From Candidatus Methylomirabilota bacterium (GTDB taxonomy: Bacteria > Methylomirabilota > Methylomirabilia > Rokubacteriales > CSP1-6): a stretch of 64,000 nt of DNA. Shown here in pieces: positions 1 to 8,251 of this stretch (positions are counted from its first letter, which is position 1; each line of letters begins with the position of its first letter). Location: assembly GCA_035315345.1 (NCBI GenBank), contig DATFYA010000104.1:1-64000 (forward strand), written 5' to 3'. Below the pieces are notes generated by a model. It did no database searches. It saw only the letters and a program-made list of their open reading frames with translations, and was not told where the DNA came from. Position numbers and translations under genes: made by a program.

Positions 1-184
1 TCGGCAACATCAGCAGGCCCAGCACGAACGCAGATACCGCGACCCACGCCACAACCGCCACCCGAATCATGAAAGTGTGTTCGCGCGGCCCAGAGGTATT
101 CTTGATACTGAAATAGGTCCCGACGGCACCGCCCAACACCCCCAGCACCGTGCCAACTAGCCCACCGATGAGTCCCGGCTCCAC
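1..184 (-). CDS. Partial small membrane protein (N-terminal 61 residues)
   Basis: Reading leftwards from a GTG at 184, the frame stays open to the window edge. It encodes a hydrophobic N-terminus, starting VEPGLIGGLVGTVLGVLGG, followed by a short polar loop (SIKNTSGPREH) and a second hydrophobic stretch rich in V, A and L. That is the pattern of a two- or multi-helix inner-membrane protein. The polar loop after the first Gly-rich helix is clearly structured, so the frame is probably real. The family is not recognised, and the C-terminus lies outside the window. It lies in the lower-GC left edge and is co-oriented with the substrate-binding protein gene upstream. Confidence 0.55.
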   Translation of the reverse strand, partial: MEPGLIGGLVGTVLGVLGGAVGTYFSIKNTSGPREHTFMIRVAVVAWVAVSAFVLGLLMLP

Positions 185-290
185 TATCTGGCCTCTGTGT
201 CGTTCTAACGCAATGCTCAGCGGCCAAAGGCGAGCAACGCGAGCCGTGGTCCGCTGGAGCAGGTAGTTCGAAGGCCGAACTCTCCGGGGA

Positions 291-1292
291 TCATTCAATT
301 ACCTGGTCCGCTCGCGCGATCAGAGCTGGCGGGATCGCGAGCCCAAGGGTTTCGGCGGTTCTGCGGTTGATGACGAACTCAAACTTCGTCGGTTGCTCAA
401 CGGGTAAGTCCGCCGGCTTGGCGCCCTTGAGGATCCGATCCGCATACATCGCCGCGCGGCGATATACGTCGACCAGGCTCGGCCCGTACGCCATCAGTCC
501 CCCGGCGTCCACGAAGCGTCTGTCAGTGTACATCGCCGGAAGCCGCAGCTTGGTAGCGACGTTCAGAATCTCGGTCTGATGACGGATCGTGAAGGGCTGA
601 GCCGTCACAATGAGTGCCTGGGCTCGCCCCGTCTCGGCGGCCTGAAGGGTCCCCGGGACCTCGGCCGGATCCCGAACGGCCAAGCTTAGGAGGACAAGTC
701 GAAGCGTACGGCTCGCAACCTCGACGCGGCCGAAGGCGAGACTCATGCCGGGGTCGTTCGGACTCCACAGCATGGCAATGCGCGTGAGCCCCGGAACCGC
801 CTCTTTCAGTAGCTCAATCCGCTTACCATCCAGATCCGTATCGAGAAGGCTAAGCCCTGTAACATTGCCGTCCGGTCGAGCCAAGCTTGTCACGATGCCA
901 CTCCCAATGGGATCGCCGACAGCAGTCATGACGATGGGGATCGTGGTAGTCGCAGCCTTGGCCACCTGGGTAGCCGGAGTGCCAGCGGACATGATCAGCG
1001 CCACGTCCAGGCGCACGAGGTCGGCAGCAAGCTCGGCGGCCCGTTGATTGCTCCCGCCGGCCCAGCGGTATTCCAGGATTATGTTCCGTCCCTCGACGTA
1101 CCCGAGATCGCGTAGCCCTCTGCGGAAGGCTTCGAGAACCTGGCTGGTTTGTCCGGGCTTCGGCTCGGCCGCATACAGAAGTACACCGATCCTCGGCACC
1201 TTACCCGACTGAGCCTCGGCAACGAGCGAACTGGTAAGGATCGCACCGGCGATGATAAACAAATGGACTTTGGACCGAATCGGCATCCTCAT
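291..1292 (-). CDS. ABC transporter substrate-binding protein (PF04392 type)
   Basis: This 333-residue protein has an N-terminal signal peptide: basic start, hydrophobic core to about residue 24, likely cleavage after AEA. The mature part has the family order: an opening RIGVLL strand, a phrase FRRGLRDLGYVEGRNIILEYRWA near residues 55-75, an AGTPATQVAKAATTTIPIV stretch, and the signature end LGLAIPPALIARADQVIE. The family is the periplasmic receptor of an ABC importer often found without its permease; ligands are mostly unknown. No permease or ATPase gene adjoins it here. An AGAGGA ribosome site precedes the ATG. GC content is lower than in the rest of the window. A shortened relative lies at 12750-13091. 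Confidence 0.88.
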   Translation of the reverse strand: MRMPIRSKVHLFIIAGAILTSSLVAEAQSGKVPRIGVLLYAAEPKPGQTSQVLEAFRRGLRDLGYVEGRNIILEYRWAGGSNQRAAELAADLVRLDVALIMSAGTPATQVAKAATTTIPIVMTAVGDPIGSGIVTSLARPDGNVTGLSLLDTDLDGKRIELLKEAVPGLTRIAMLWSPNDPGMSLAFGRVEVASRTLRLVLLSLAVRDPAEVPGTLQAAETGRAQALIVTAQPFTIRHQTEILNVATKLRLPAMYTDRRFVDAGGLMAYGPSLVDVYRRAAMYADRILKGAKPADLPVEQPTKFEFVINRRTAETLGLAIPPALIARADQVIE

Positions 1293-1362
1293 GTTCCTCT
1301 CAGATCGGAGCGCACGATTCGCGCGTGGCCTCCATTAGCCTGGTCGGCCTGCGAACGTGAAG

Positions 1363-1378
1363 TATCCAGATCTGGATA
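1363..1378. promoter_or_regulatory. 16-base perfect palindrome upstream of the substrate-binding protein gene
   Basis: TATCCAGATCTGGATA is a perfect palindrome about 70 bases upstream of the start of the minus-strand gene at 1292. Size and position suit the operator of a dimeric regulator. No regulator gene adjoins it. The rest of 1293-1558 shows no convincing gene. Confidence 0.35.
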
Positions 1379-1558
1379 GCGAACGAACATTGCGGGCTGG
1401 TCAGTCTAACTCGGCGGAGTCGCCGGGCGCTCCGGCGGGACTTGACCTGTTCAACGCGGAGTTTGGTATCACCGCTCTCGGGCTCTCACTGCTACATAGA
1501 CCGGTATACTTCTCGAAATCTGCCTCCCGGCCCACGATTCCGTGCCGGCGCATCCGGG

Positions 1559-2698
1559 CTACCCCACCGAGCCCAATCCCAGCTCGGCCAGGATCTCCTT
1601 GCGGTGCTGGTCGAGCGAGGGCGCGATCGCGCGCGGGGTGCCCGCGGAAAGCGGCGGCAGGCCGGGCACGCTCGGCACGGGCACGCGGCCGATGCCCGGC
1701 TGCTCGATCCAGGTCACCGCGCCGGTGGCTTTCACGTGAGGGTCGTCGAGGAACTCGAGGTAGGTGTTCACGCGCTGGTGCATGAGCCGCGCGGCCCGCA
1801 GCCGCGCGGAGAGATCGGCCACGGGGCGGCGGGCGAAGGCGGGCTCGAGTAGCGCGTTGAGGGCGGCCACGTTGGCGAAGCGCAGGTCGTTGGTGGCGAA
1901 GCGGGGGTCGCCCTTGGCGGCGGGAATTTCCAGCGCGTCGCAGAGCACCGGGAAGTCGACGTCGCGCAGGATCGTCAGGTTGATCCACCCGTCGCTGGCC
2001 CGGAAGGTGCCGGACGGGGTGAGGCCGGGCTGCGGCTTACCGCCTTCCAGGCGGTGCTGGATCATCGACACGGTCTGGATCGTCGCGCCCCCGCGCAGCA
2101 GGCTCGACTCGATGTAGCGGCCGCGCGGCTCGTCGCGCCGCGCGTAGAGGGCCACCGCCATCGCCTGGAAGCCGGCGAGCGCGGTGGCCATGTCCATCAC
2201 GATCACCGGCACGCGATGCGGGATGCCGTCGGGGCCGCGGTTCATCGACATGAGCCCGGTGTAGGCCTGGAACACGGTGTCCACCGCGGGCCGCTCCGCG
2301 TCGGGGCCGGTCTGCCCGAAGCCCGACACGGAGAGATAGATGATGCGCGGATTGATCGCCTCGACGTCCGGATAGCCGACGCCCAGCCGCGCCGCGACCC
2401 CGGGACGAAACGATTCGAGGAACACGTCCGCGGCGGACACGAGGCGGCGGAGGATGCCGCGGTCCTCCTCGGCCTTCAGATCGAGCACGATCGAGCGCTT
2501 GCCGAGGTTCGCCGCTATGGCGAAGGCGGTCAGGTCGCCGTAGCGCTTGCCAAGGCCGCGGGACCAGTCGCCCTCGGGCGGCTCGACCTTGATGACATCG
2601 GCGCCGTACTGCGCGAGCAGCATGGCCGAGTACGGCCCCGCGATGCCCTGGCTCAGGTCCACCACCTTGAGTCCGGCGAACGGCGCGTCGTAGCTCAT
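1559..2698 (-). CDS. CaiB/BaiF family CoA-transferase (class III)
   Basis: The 379-residue protein opens with the class III CoA-transferase pattern: LKVVDLSQGIAGPYSAMLL, then GADVIKVEPPEGDWSR and NLGKRSIVLDLK within the first 80 residues. The central YLSVSGFGQTGPDAERPAVD and VIVMDMATALAG motifs and the length are normal for the family. Members move CoA between carboxylic acids, for example formyl-CoA to oxalate or succinyl-CoA to carnitine-like acids. Substrate specificity cannot be read here. It diverges from a MaoC hydratase gene 70 bases away, and a ThDP decarboxylase pair lies beyond, which suggests catabolism of an organic acid as its CoA ester. Confidence 0.92.
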   Translation of the reverse strand: MSYDAPFAGLKVVDLSQGIAGPYSAMLLAQYGADVIKVEPPEGDWSRGLGKRYGDLTAFAIAANLGKRSIVLDLKAEEDRGILRRLVSAADVFLESFRPGVAARLGVGYPDVEAINPRIIYLSVSGFGQTGPDAERPAVDTVFQAYTGLMSMNRGPDGIPHRVPVIVMDMATALAGFQAMAVALYARRDEPRGRYIESSLLRGGATIQTVSMIQHRLEGGKPQPGLTPSGTFRASDGWINLTILRDVDFPVLCDALEIPAAKGDPRFATNDLRFANVAALNALLEPAFARRPVADLSARLRAARLMHQRVNTYLEFLDDPHVKATGAVTWIEQPGIGRVPVPSVPGLPPLSAGTPRAIAPSLDQHRKEILAELGLGSVG

Positions 2699-2769
2699 CG
2701 GCTGCTTTCCTCCGGGACGCGGGCTGGGTGATAATGGCGCCCGCCGATCATACCCGAGGGAGGAACGTC

Positions 2770-3228
2770 ATGCTCAAGGTCGAGAAGCCGCAGGACTTGC
2801 TGCAGCACGTGGGCAAGGAGCTTGGCCCGTCCGAGTGGCTCACCGTCACGCAGGAGATGATCGACAAGTTCGCCGACGCCACCGGCGATCACCAGTGGAT
2901 CCACGTGGACGTGGAGCGGGCCAAGAAGGAGCTGCCCGGCGGCAAGACCATCGCCCACGGCTACCTGACGCTATCGCTCCTCCCCCGGCTGGCGCCCACC
3001 CTCATGTCCGTCGAGAAGCGGCGGCGCGGGCTGAACTACGGGTCGAACCGGATCCGGTTCACCGCGCCGGTGCCCGCGGGCGCGCGCATCCGGCTGAAGC
3101 AAAAGCTGGTGAAGGTGGAGCCGGTGGAGGACAACGGCTTCCGCGTCACCAGCGAGATGACCATGGAGGTCGAGGGCAACGCGCGGCCGGCGATGGTCGC
3201 GGAGACGCTGAGCATCGTGTACGCGTAG
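2770..3228 (+). CDS. MaoC family (R)-hydratase/dehydratase
   Basis: This 152-residue hot-dog-fold protein carries the MaoC hydratase signature FADATGDHQWIHVD (about residues 38-51), with the catalytic Asp and His, and GGKTIAHGYLTLSL just after. Members hydrate enoyl-CoA esters. The ATG at 2770 is chosen because a GGGAGGAA ribosome site lies 4-6 bases upstream and the domain starts there. An upstream in-frame ATG at 2728 would add 14 residues unlike the family. It is transcribed away from the CoA-transferase and converges on the ThDP enzyme genes, with a strong hairpin between. Confidence 0.9.
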   Translation: MLKVEKPQDLLQHVGKELGPSEWLTVTQEMIDKFADATGDHQWIHVDVERAKKELPGGKTIAHGYLTLSLLPRLAPTLMSVEKRRRGLNYGSNRIRFTAPVPAGARIRLKQKLVKVEPVEDNGFRVTSEMTMEVEGNARPAMVAETLSIVYA

Positions 3229-3233
3229 TAGCA

Positions 3234-3264
3234 TTCGGAGGGGGCCGTCGAGGCCCCCTCCGAA
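3234..3264. terminator. Strong hairpin between convergent genes
   Basis: A 13-base arm (TTCGGAGGGGGCC) is followed by loop GTCGA and its perfect complement. It lies between the stop of the MaoC gene and the stop of the opposing ThDP gene, so it could end transcription both ways. No T-tract follows. The core GGGGCC-GTCGA-GGCCCC recurs as a hairpin at 51489-51505. Confidence 0.7.
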
Positions 3265-3316
3265 CCTCTCCCTTCGAAAGAGATTGTGCCGGCGAAGCCG
3301 GCGCTCGATCGCGCGG

Positions 3317-3889
3317 CTATCGCGCGCCGGTAATCCTGGCGCGGAGGTCGGCGACCTGCTGGTGGAACGGGGTGCTCGGCCCCGCGGTCATCGGCGTGCT
3401 CTCGGCGAGACCGGTGATGAGCTGCACCATGATCGGGCCGTCCTCGCCAAGGAAGCCGGGCAGCCGTTTCGTGAATTCGTCGAGGCTGGTGATCGTGTAA
3501 GCGTTGCGGTAGCCCGCCGCCTTCGCCATCGCCGCGAAGTCCACCCCCGGCCCGCCCGGCGTCTCCTGCGAGCCCGAGGTGTGGTACACCCCGTTCTTGA
3601 ACAGCAGGTGCGTGAAGTTGCGCGGGGCCGCGCCCGCGATGGTGGCGAGCGAGCCCAGCTGCATCAGCAGCGAGCCGTCGCCGTCGAAGACGATCACCCG
3701 CCGATCGGGCGCGCCCAGGGCCAGCCCGAGGCCCATGGCGGCGGCGCCGCCCATGAAGCCCACGCACCCGACCGAGAGATCGCCGGGGGCGAGCTTGCGC
3801 CACGCCGGCCCGGTGGTCATGGTGGGGACGCAGATGGCGCCGCCGCGCGCCGCCGCGATCGCCGCGAGCACCTCCTCCGGCTTCATCAT
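3317..3889 (-). CDS. ThDP-dependent decarboxylase, PP-domain (beta) subunit, sulfopyruvate/phosphonopyruvate decarboxylase-like
   Basis: The 190-residue protein is the C-terminal pyrophosphate-binding half of a split thiamine diphosphate enzyme. The metal/ThDP signature is IVFDGDGSLLMQLGSLATI, followed by LFKNGVYHTSGSQ (about residues 75-130). It resembles the beta chains of sulfopyruvate and phosphonopyruvate decarboxylases (ComE-like). Its ATG at 3889 shares one base with the TGA of the alpha-subunit gene (TGATG), so the two are translationally coupled and should form one enzyme. The expected reaction is decarboxylation of a 2-oxo acid. The exact substrate is open, and neighbouring CoA-transferase and MaoC genes hint at carboxylic acid catabolism. 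Confidence 0.85.
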   Translation of the reverse strand: MMKPEEVLAAIAAARGGAICVPTMTTGPAWRKLAPGDLSVGCVGFMGGAAAMGLGLALGAPDRRVIVFDGDGSLLMQLGSLATIAGAAPRNFTHLLFKNGVYHTSGSQETPGGPGVDFAAMAKAAGYRNAYTITSLDEFTKRLPGFLGEDGPIMVQLITGLAESTPMTAGPSTPFHQQVADLRARITGAR

Positions 3890-4428
3890 CACGCGGTCTC
3901 CAGCCCGACCAGCACCGCGGCGGGCCCGCTCCGCTCGCGGCTCTTCCGGTAGTACTCGGGGATCAGCTTGACGTCGTCGGGGCCCTCCATCCGCGCGTGG
4001 GGGATGCCGAAGACGTCGAGCAGCGGCTCGGCGAAGCGGACCATGGAGTGGCGCGAATCCTTCGGATCGCGGTCCTTCTCGCGCTGGAGCAGGCCGATCA
4101 TGTAGAAGATCGGCACCTTGCCGTCCATCGAGATGCCGCGGATGGTGTTCACGCTCGCGTAGAGGCCGGCGTGCTGGATCATCACGATCACCGGCTCGCC
4201 GGTCATGTACAGCCCCGCCGCCACCGCGTTGGCGTCGTCCTCGGTCGAGCAGGTGATGACCCGCAGGCTGCGCTCCTTGTCGAGCGCGGCGAGCACCGTC
4301 TTCTGGTGCGTGTCCGGGACGCTGATGATCCAGCCGAGCGGATCCTGCCGGGCGTTGCCCCGGCGCTCCGCCTGGAAGATCTCCTTGAACGCGTCGATGA
4401 TGAGCGACGACGGAACCGACTCGGGCAT
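3889..4428 (-). CDS. ThDP-dependent decarboxylase, Pyr-domain (alpha) subunit
   Basis: The 179-residue product matches the N-terminal pyrimidine-binding half of split ThDP decarboxylases. CSTEDDANAVAAGLYMTG (about residues 50-67) contains the Glu that activates the cofactor. VIVMIQHAGLYASVNTIRG follows, as in sulfopyruvate decarboxylase alpha (ComD-like). The ATG at 4428 has a GGAGGTCG ribosome site and gives the family N-terminus; the frame is open further upstream but reads as unrelated sequence. It overlaps the beta-subunit gene by TGATG. The full enzyme would be a heteromer with both domains. Confidence 0.85.
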   Translation of the reverse strand: MPESVPSSLIIDAFKEIFQAERRGNARQDPLGWIISVPDTHQKTVLAALDKERSLRVITCSTEDDANAVAAGLYMTGEPVIVMIQHAGLYASVNTIRGISMDGKVPIFYMIGLLQREKDRDPKDSRHSMVRFAEPLLDVFGIPHARMEGPDDVKLIPEYYRKSRERSGPAAVLVGLETA

Positions 4429-4582
4429 CGCGACCTCCTCCTGGATTGAGCGGCTGAGCCGCCGGACAGGCGGAGAGTCTGCCACAGGACGCCGCCGCGC
4501 GAAAGCGCTGCGTCCCGGCCCGCCGCGTCGTGACTCGCGTGGTACGCTGAATTCGAGCCACTCTCGATCGGACGCCGCAATC

Positions 4583-4909
4583 ATGACTGCTCATCGCACG
4601 CTCCCCGATCTGTTCCGGGAGCCGGATCGGCGCCACCCCCTCTGGCTCCGGATCCTCTTCCTGGCCGCCGCCGTGCTGTGCTTCGCGGCCGGCGTGGTCG
4701 GCTGGCTGATCCCGGTGGTCACCGGCCTGCCGTTCTACGCGATCGGGCTCGTGTTCCTCGGTCTGGCCAGCGAGCGGGTCCGTCGCGCGGTGAACCGCCT
4801 CGAGCGCCGCCTCGCCGAGAGCACGCGGCGCAAGATCCGGAGCCTGCTCGCCCGGATCCCGGGCTCGTGGCTGCGTCGCCTCATCCATATTCCGGACGAA
4901 GTCACCTAA
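4583..4909 (+). CDS. Small two-helix membrane protein
   Basis: This is a 108-residue protein with two closely spaced hydrophobic segments, RILFLAAAVLCFAAGVVGW (about 24-42) and LIPVVTGLPFYAIGLVFLGL. A basic tail (VRRAVNRLERRLAESTRRK) follows. The GWLIPVVTGLPF turn recalls the PGPGW/DUF454-like small membrane proteins of proteobacteria, whose function is unknown. The ATG at 4583 is preferred over much longer upstream extensions, which run antisense through the decarboxylase gene. It ends 9 bases before the next gene and is probably co-transcribed with it. Confidence 0.7.
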   Translation: MTAHRTLPDLFREPDRRHPLWLRILFLAAAVLCFAAGVVGWLIPVVTGLPFYAIGLVFLGLASERVRRAVNRLERRLAESTRRKIRSLLARIPGSWLRRLIHIPDEVT

Positions 4910-4918
4910 GATAGCGGC

Positions 4919-5971
4919 ATGCTCGCTCGACTCGGCGGGGCGGCCCTGCTCGCCGGCCTGCTGGTCATCCCGGCCGTCTCCCTGGCCGCCGACGCCGACG
5001 AAGGCCAGACCCTCGACATCCGACGGCTCAGCCCGGACCAGCGCCGCCGGCTGCTGGCCGGCGAGACCGTCATCTACGCGGTGCCCGAGACGACCGACGT
5101 GCAGCTGGGCGCCGGCGTCGCCATGTACCTGCCGGTGGCCCTCGCCCGCGTCGCCGAGATGCTGACCAGTCCCGACCTGGTGCTGCGCGATTCCAGCATC
5201 ACCGCCTCCGGGCCGATTCCCGCCGACGCCACGCCCCTCGCGCTGCGCGGCTTCACCCTCGGGGGCGGCGAGATCGGCGAAGCCCAGGAGGTGCTGGAGG
5301 CGTCGCCGGGCCCCCGCTTCAACCTGTCCACTGCCGAGATCGAGGCGTTCCACGCCGCGCGCGCCCGCGTGCGCCCGGGAGATCGCGGCTCGGTCCTCGA
5401 GGCGGCGGCGAGCCAGTGGCGCGTCGTCCTGCTGCAGCGCGCGCAGGCCTTCCGCGCGCGCGGGCTCGAGGGCGTCGCCCCCTACGCGCGCCGCGGCGGC
5501 AGCGCCGATCCGGCCGCACTCCTGCGAGCCGCCGCGGACGATGCCCGCATCGCCACGTCGGTGGCCCCGCGGCTCGGCGCCGAGCTGCTTGTGTTTCCGG
5601 CCGATCAGAGTCCCACCGCGACCAGCCACTTCTACTGGGTGAGGCGCCAGGTCCAGAGCCGCCCCGACCCGATCGTCATCCATCACCTGACCGACGTGAC
5701 CGGCGCCCGGGCCCTCTACGTGGAGCGGCAGATCTACGTCGGCCACACCTACGACGCGAGCCAGATCCTCTGCGTGGCGGTGCCCTACGAGGACGGAGTG
5801 GTGATCCTGTCGAGCAATCGTGTCGCCACCGAGCAGGTCACCGGCCTCGGCGCCGACATGAAGAAGCTGATCGGCCGCCGCCAGCTCCGCGGCGAGATCC
5901 TCAAGCGCTTCGACCGCATTCGCGCCGCGTTCGTGCGGCCGGCGCCGCCGGTGCGGGTGGAGAGCCCGTAG
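4919..5971 (+). CDS. Secreted protein of unknown function
   Basis: This 350-residue protein has a clear signal peptide (MLARLGGAALLAGLLVIPAV, cleavage near SLA-ADAD). No known domain is recognised. The sequence is a mixed alpha/beta type with a conserved-looking aromatic segment, TATSHFYWVRRQVQSRP, and a C-terminal basic/amphipathic stretch (KKLIGRRQLRGEILKRFDRI). It follows the small membrane protein by 9 bases and converges with the ABC-2 permease gene, leaving only 4 bases between stop codons. Periplasmic or outer-envelope location is inferred from the signal peptide. Confidence 0.7.
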   Translation: MLARLGGAALLAGLLVIPAVSLAADADEGQTLDIRRLSPDQRRRLLAGETVIYAVPETTDVQLGAGVAMYLPVALARVAEMLTSPDLVLRDSSITASGPIPADATPLALRGFTLGGGEIGEAQEVLEASPGPRFNLSTAEIEAFHAARARVRPGDRGSVLEAAASQWRVVLLQRAQAFRARGLEGVAPYARRGGSADPAALLRAAADDARIATSVAPRLGAELLVFPADQSPTATSHFYWVRRQVQSRPDPIVIHHLTDVTGARALYVERQIYVGHTYDASQILCVAVPYEDGVVILSSNRVATEQVTGLGADMKKLIGRRQLRGEILKRFDRIRAAFVRPAPPVRVESP

Positions 5972-5975
5972 GGCC

Positions 5976-6779
5976 CTAGTCGCCCAGCACGCGGCGACGG
6001 AGCAGGCGCAGGTTGAGCGGCACCAGCGTGGCCAGCAGCAGCACCGACAGCCCGACCACCGCGCCCAGGTGGCCGAGCACCGGGCCGCCGATGAGGATCC
6101 CCCGGAAGCACTGGGCCAGATGGTAGAGCGGATTGACTGCGTTGAGCGCGACCAGCACCGGATGCTCGAGCGGGAAGTAGGTCGACGACAGCAGCCCCAT
6201 CGGCAGCACGAGCAGGAACACGGGCAGATTCATGTGGTCGATCGTCGGCATCAGCGCGGTGAAGCAGAGCCCGAGCGCGGCGAACCCGCACCCGGCCACG
6301 AACACGAGCGGCAGCAGCAGCGGCAGACGCCCCACCCGCATGTGGAGCAGGCCGGTCAGGTCGAAGCCGGCCAGCACCGCGGCCACGATCACCACGTACA
6401 TGGTGGCGAGCAGGCCGGCCCACAGCACCTCGCCCCAGACCACGTGCCGCAGCTCCACCTGGGTGGTGAGCTGTCCCTCCCACGTGCGCTGATAGCGCAT
6501 GCGGATGAAGGCGGCGAACAGCGACTGGAAGACCGCGGTCATGAACGTGGCGTAGGCGAGCAGGCCGGGCGCGATGTAGGTCATGTACTCGATCGGGCGG
6601 CCCTGCCAGGTCAGGCTCGCCACGTAGCCGCCGAGCCCGACGCCGAACGCCACCAGCATGGTCACCGGCTCGAGCGCGGGCGGCAGGAACGCGGTGTGCC
6701 AGTTGCGCAGGTAGACGCGCAGGTGGCGGGAGACCACCGCACGGCTCTGCCACTCCACCGCGGCGACCAGCCAGCTCAC
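5976..6779 (-). CDS. ABC-2 type transporter permease
   Basis: The 267-residue protein has six predicted membrane segments in the ABC-2 arrangement. EYMTYIAPGLLAYATFMTAVF is followed by the cytoplasmic RYQRTWEGQLTTQ region, and STYFPLEHPVLVALNAVNPL near the C-terminus is typical of NodJ/DrrB-like exporters. Its GTG start overlaps the stop codon of the ATPase gene (GTGA), so the two are coupled and form one exporter. These systems extrude hydrophobic compounds, polysaccharide or lipid-linked molecules, and the cargo is not predictable. Confidence 0.9.
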   Translation of the reverse strand: MSWLVAAVEWQSRAVVSRHLRVYLRNWHTAFLPPALEPVTMLVAFGVGLGGYVASLTWQGRPIEYMTYIAPGLLAYATFMTAVFQSLFAAFIRMRYQRTWEGQLTTQVELRHVVWGEVLWAGLLATMYVVIVAAVLAGFDLTGLLHMRVGRLPLLLPLVFVAGCGFAALGLCFTALMPTIDHMNLPVFLLVLPMGLLSSTYFPLEHPVLVALNAVNPLYHLAQCFRGILIGGPVLGHLGAVVGLSVLLLATLVPLNLRLLRRRVLGD

Positions 6780-7678
6780 GGGGAGAGCGAGAGCTTGAGG
6801 AAGAGGTCGTCGAGCGTGGGCACGCGCACCTCGTAGCGCAGCGACGGGAAGGCGCGCGCGAACTCGGCCAGCTCCTCGCCCGAGACCGGCACGTGCAGGG
6901 CGCCCAGCACGCTCGCCGGCTCGCCGCGGCCGTGCGCGCCGAGCCACACCGCGATCGCGTCGCGGTTCGTCGCGGCCACCACCACCACGTGCTCGCCGAC
7001 CAGGTCGCCCAGCACGCCCTTGGCGCTTCCGCGCGCCACCACCCGGCCGTGGGCCAGCACGGTGAGCGCGTCGCTGAGCCGCTCCGCCTCGTCCATGTAG
7101 TGCGTGGTGAGGATGACGCCGAGGCCCTCGGCCCGCAGGCCGTCGACGAGATCCCACACCCCCATGCGCGCCTGCGGATCGAGGCCGGTGGTCGGCTCGT
7201 CGAGGAAGAGCAGGCGCGGGCGGTGCACGAGGGCGCGGGCGATCATGAGGCGGCGCCGGTAGCCGCCGGACAGCGTCTCCGGCTTCTGGCGCGCGTAGCC
7301 GGCCAGGTCGAACCGCTCCAGCAGCTCGGCGACGCGCCCGGCGAGACCGGACGGCCGGGGGCGAAAGTAGCCGGCGGCCACCGTCAGGTTCTGCTCGACG
7401 GTGAAGTCGCCGTCGAACGTGTCGTCCTGCGTGCACACGCCGATCGAGCGCTTGGCCCGCACCAGGTCGCGGCCCAGCTCGACGCCGTCCACCAGGATCC
7501 GACCGTCGTCGGGACGCAGGAACCCGTAGAGCATGCGGAGAGTCGTGGTCTTGCCCGCGCCGTTCGGCCCCAGCAGACCCACGATCTGCCGCGTCTCGCA
7601 GACGAGGTCCACCCTGTCGACCACGCGTCGGCCGCCGAGGTGCTTGACCAGACCGCGCGCATCGAGCAGCGCCGACAT
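6776..7678 (-). CDS. ABC transporter ATP-binding protein (NodI/DrrA type)
   Basis: This 300-residue ATPase has Walker A GPNGAGKTTTLRML (about residues 36-49), Q-loop GVCTQDD, signature LSGGYRRRLMIARALVH, Walker B LLFLDEPTTGLD and the switch His in TTHYMDE. All residues needed for ATP hydrolysis are present. An extra C-terminal domain of about 80 residues is usual for DrrA/NodI-like subunits. It drives the permease encoded directly downstream, with 4 bases of overlap. It diverges from the cupin gene at 7765. Confidence 0.94.
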   Translation of the reverse strand: MSALLDARGLVKHLGGRRVVDRVDLVCETRQIVGLLGPNGAGKTTTLRMLYGFLRPDDGRILVDGVELGRDLVRAKRSIGVCTQDDTFDGDFTVEQNLTVAAGYFRPRPSGLAGRVAELLERFDLAGYARQKPETLSGGYRRRLMIARALVHRPRLLFLDEPTTGLDPQARMGVWDLVDGLRAEGLGVILTTHYMDEAERLSDALTVLAHGRVVARGSAKGVLGDLVGEHVVVVAATNRDAIAVWLGAHGRGEPASVLGALHVPVSGEELAEFARAFPSLRYEVRVPTLDDLFLKLSLSP

Positions 7679-7699
7679 GGCCTCCCGATTGTACCGGGC

Positions 7700-7728
7700 T
7701 TGACAAGTCCGACGCCGGGGGTCAGTGT
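7700..7728 (+). promoter_or_regulatory. Possible sigma-70-type promoter for the cupin/oxidase/aminoacylase unit
   Basis: TTGACA at 7700 is followed after 17 bases by CAGTGT. The -35 is perfect, the -10 is poor. It precedes the plus-strand gene at 7765. Confidence 0.3.
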
Positions 7729-7764
7729 CTCGGTCGTCCGAGCCCGTGCCAGGAGGAGCCCGCC

Positions 7765-8226
7765 ATGAAGACGAAGCGCTCGCGGAAACCGGCCCGCTCC
7801 AAGCGCCCCGCGTCCCGGCGTCCGCGCGCCGCCGCGCGGGCCTCGCGCGATCCGCTGCTCGCTCCGATGCGCGGCGCCGAGCGCCGGGAGATCGGCGGCG
7901 TGGTCATCGATACCGCGCCGGCGGCCAACGGCCGAGTCAAGCGCGTGTGCTACCCGCCCGGCTTCCGCTGGTCGGTGCACCTGAAGCACATCGTGAACTC
8001 GCCCCTGTGCATGCACGCGCACGTGGGGTTCCTGGCCCGGGGCCGCGTGCGCGGCCAGTACGCGGACGGCTGCTCCTTCGACGTCGCCGCCCCACGCGCG
8101 ATCGTGATCGAGCCCGGCCACGACGCGTGGGTGGTCGGCAAGAACCCGGCGGTGCTGATCGAGTTCGACACCGAGCGCACCACCGCCGAGCGCTTCGGCC
8201 TGCCCGAGGCGCACCGTCACGCCTGA
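7765..8226 (+). CDS. Cupin-like protein with basic N-terminal tail
   Basis: The first about 35 of 153 residues are a Lys/Arg/Ala-rich tail. The remainder reads as a single small beta-barrel: VKRVCYPPGFRWSVHLKHIV, CMHAHVGFLARGRVRGQY and AIVIEPGHDAWVVG, with the His residues and Gly turns of a cupin. It could sense or bind a metal or small ligand; the role is unknown. A GGAGGAG ribosome site precedes the ATG. It lies 25 bases upstream of an alpha-hydroxy-acid oxidase gene and probably shares its transcript. Confidence 0.75.
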   Translation: MKTKRSRKPARSKRPASRRPRAAARASRDPLLAPMRGAERREIGGVVIDTAPAANGRVKRVCYPPGFRWSVHLKHIVNSPLCMHAHVGFLARGRVRGQYADGCSFDVAAPRAIVIEPGHDAWVVGKNPAVLIEFDTERTTAERFGLPEAHRHA

Positions 8227-8251
8227 CCCTCCGTCCAGATCGGGAGCGCCC

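Noticed and set aside
3327-3337. GCCGGTAATCC at the end of the ThDP beta gene as another enhancer site
   Set aside because: Only one half matches, it lies inside coding sequence, and no -24/-12 element is near.
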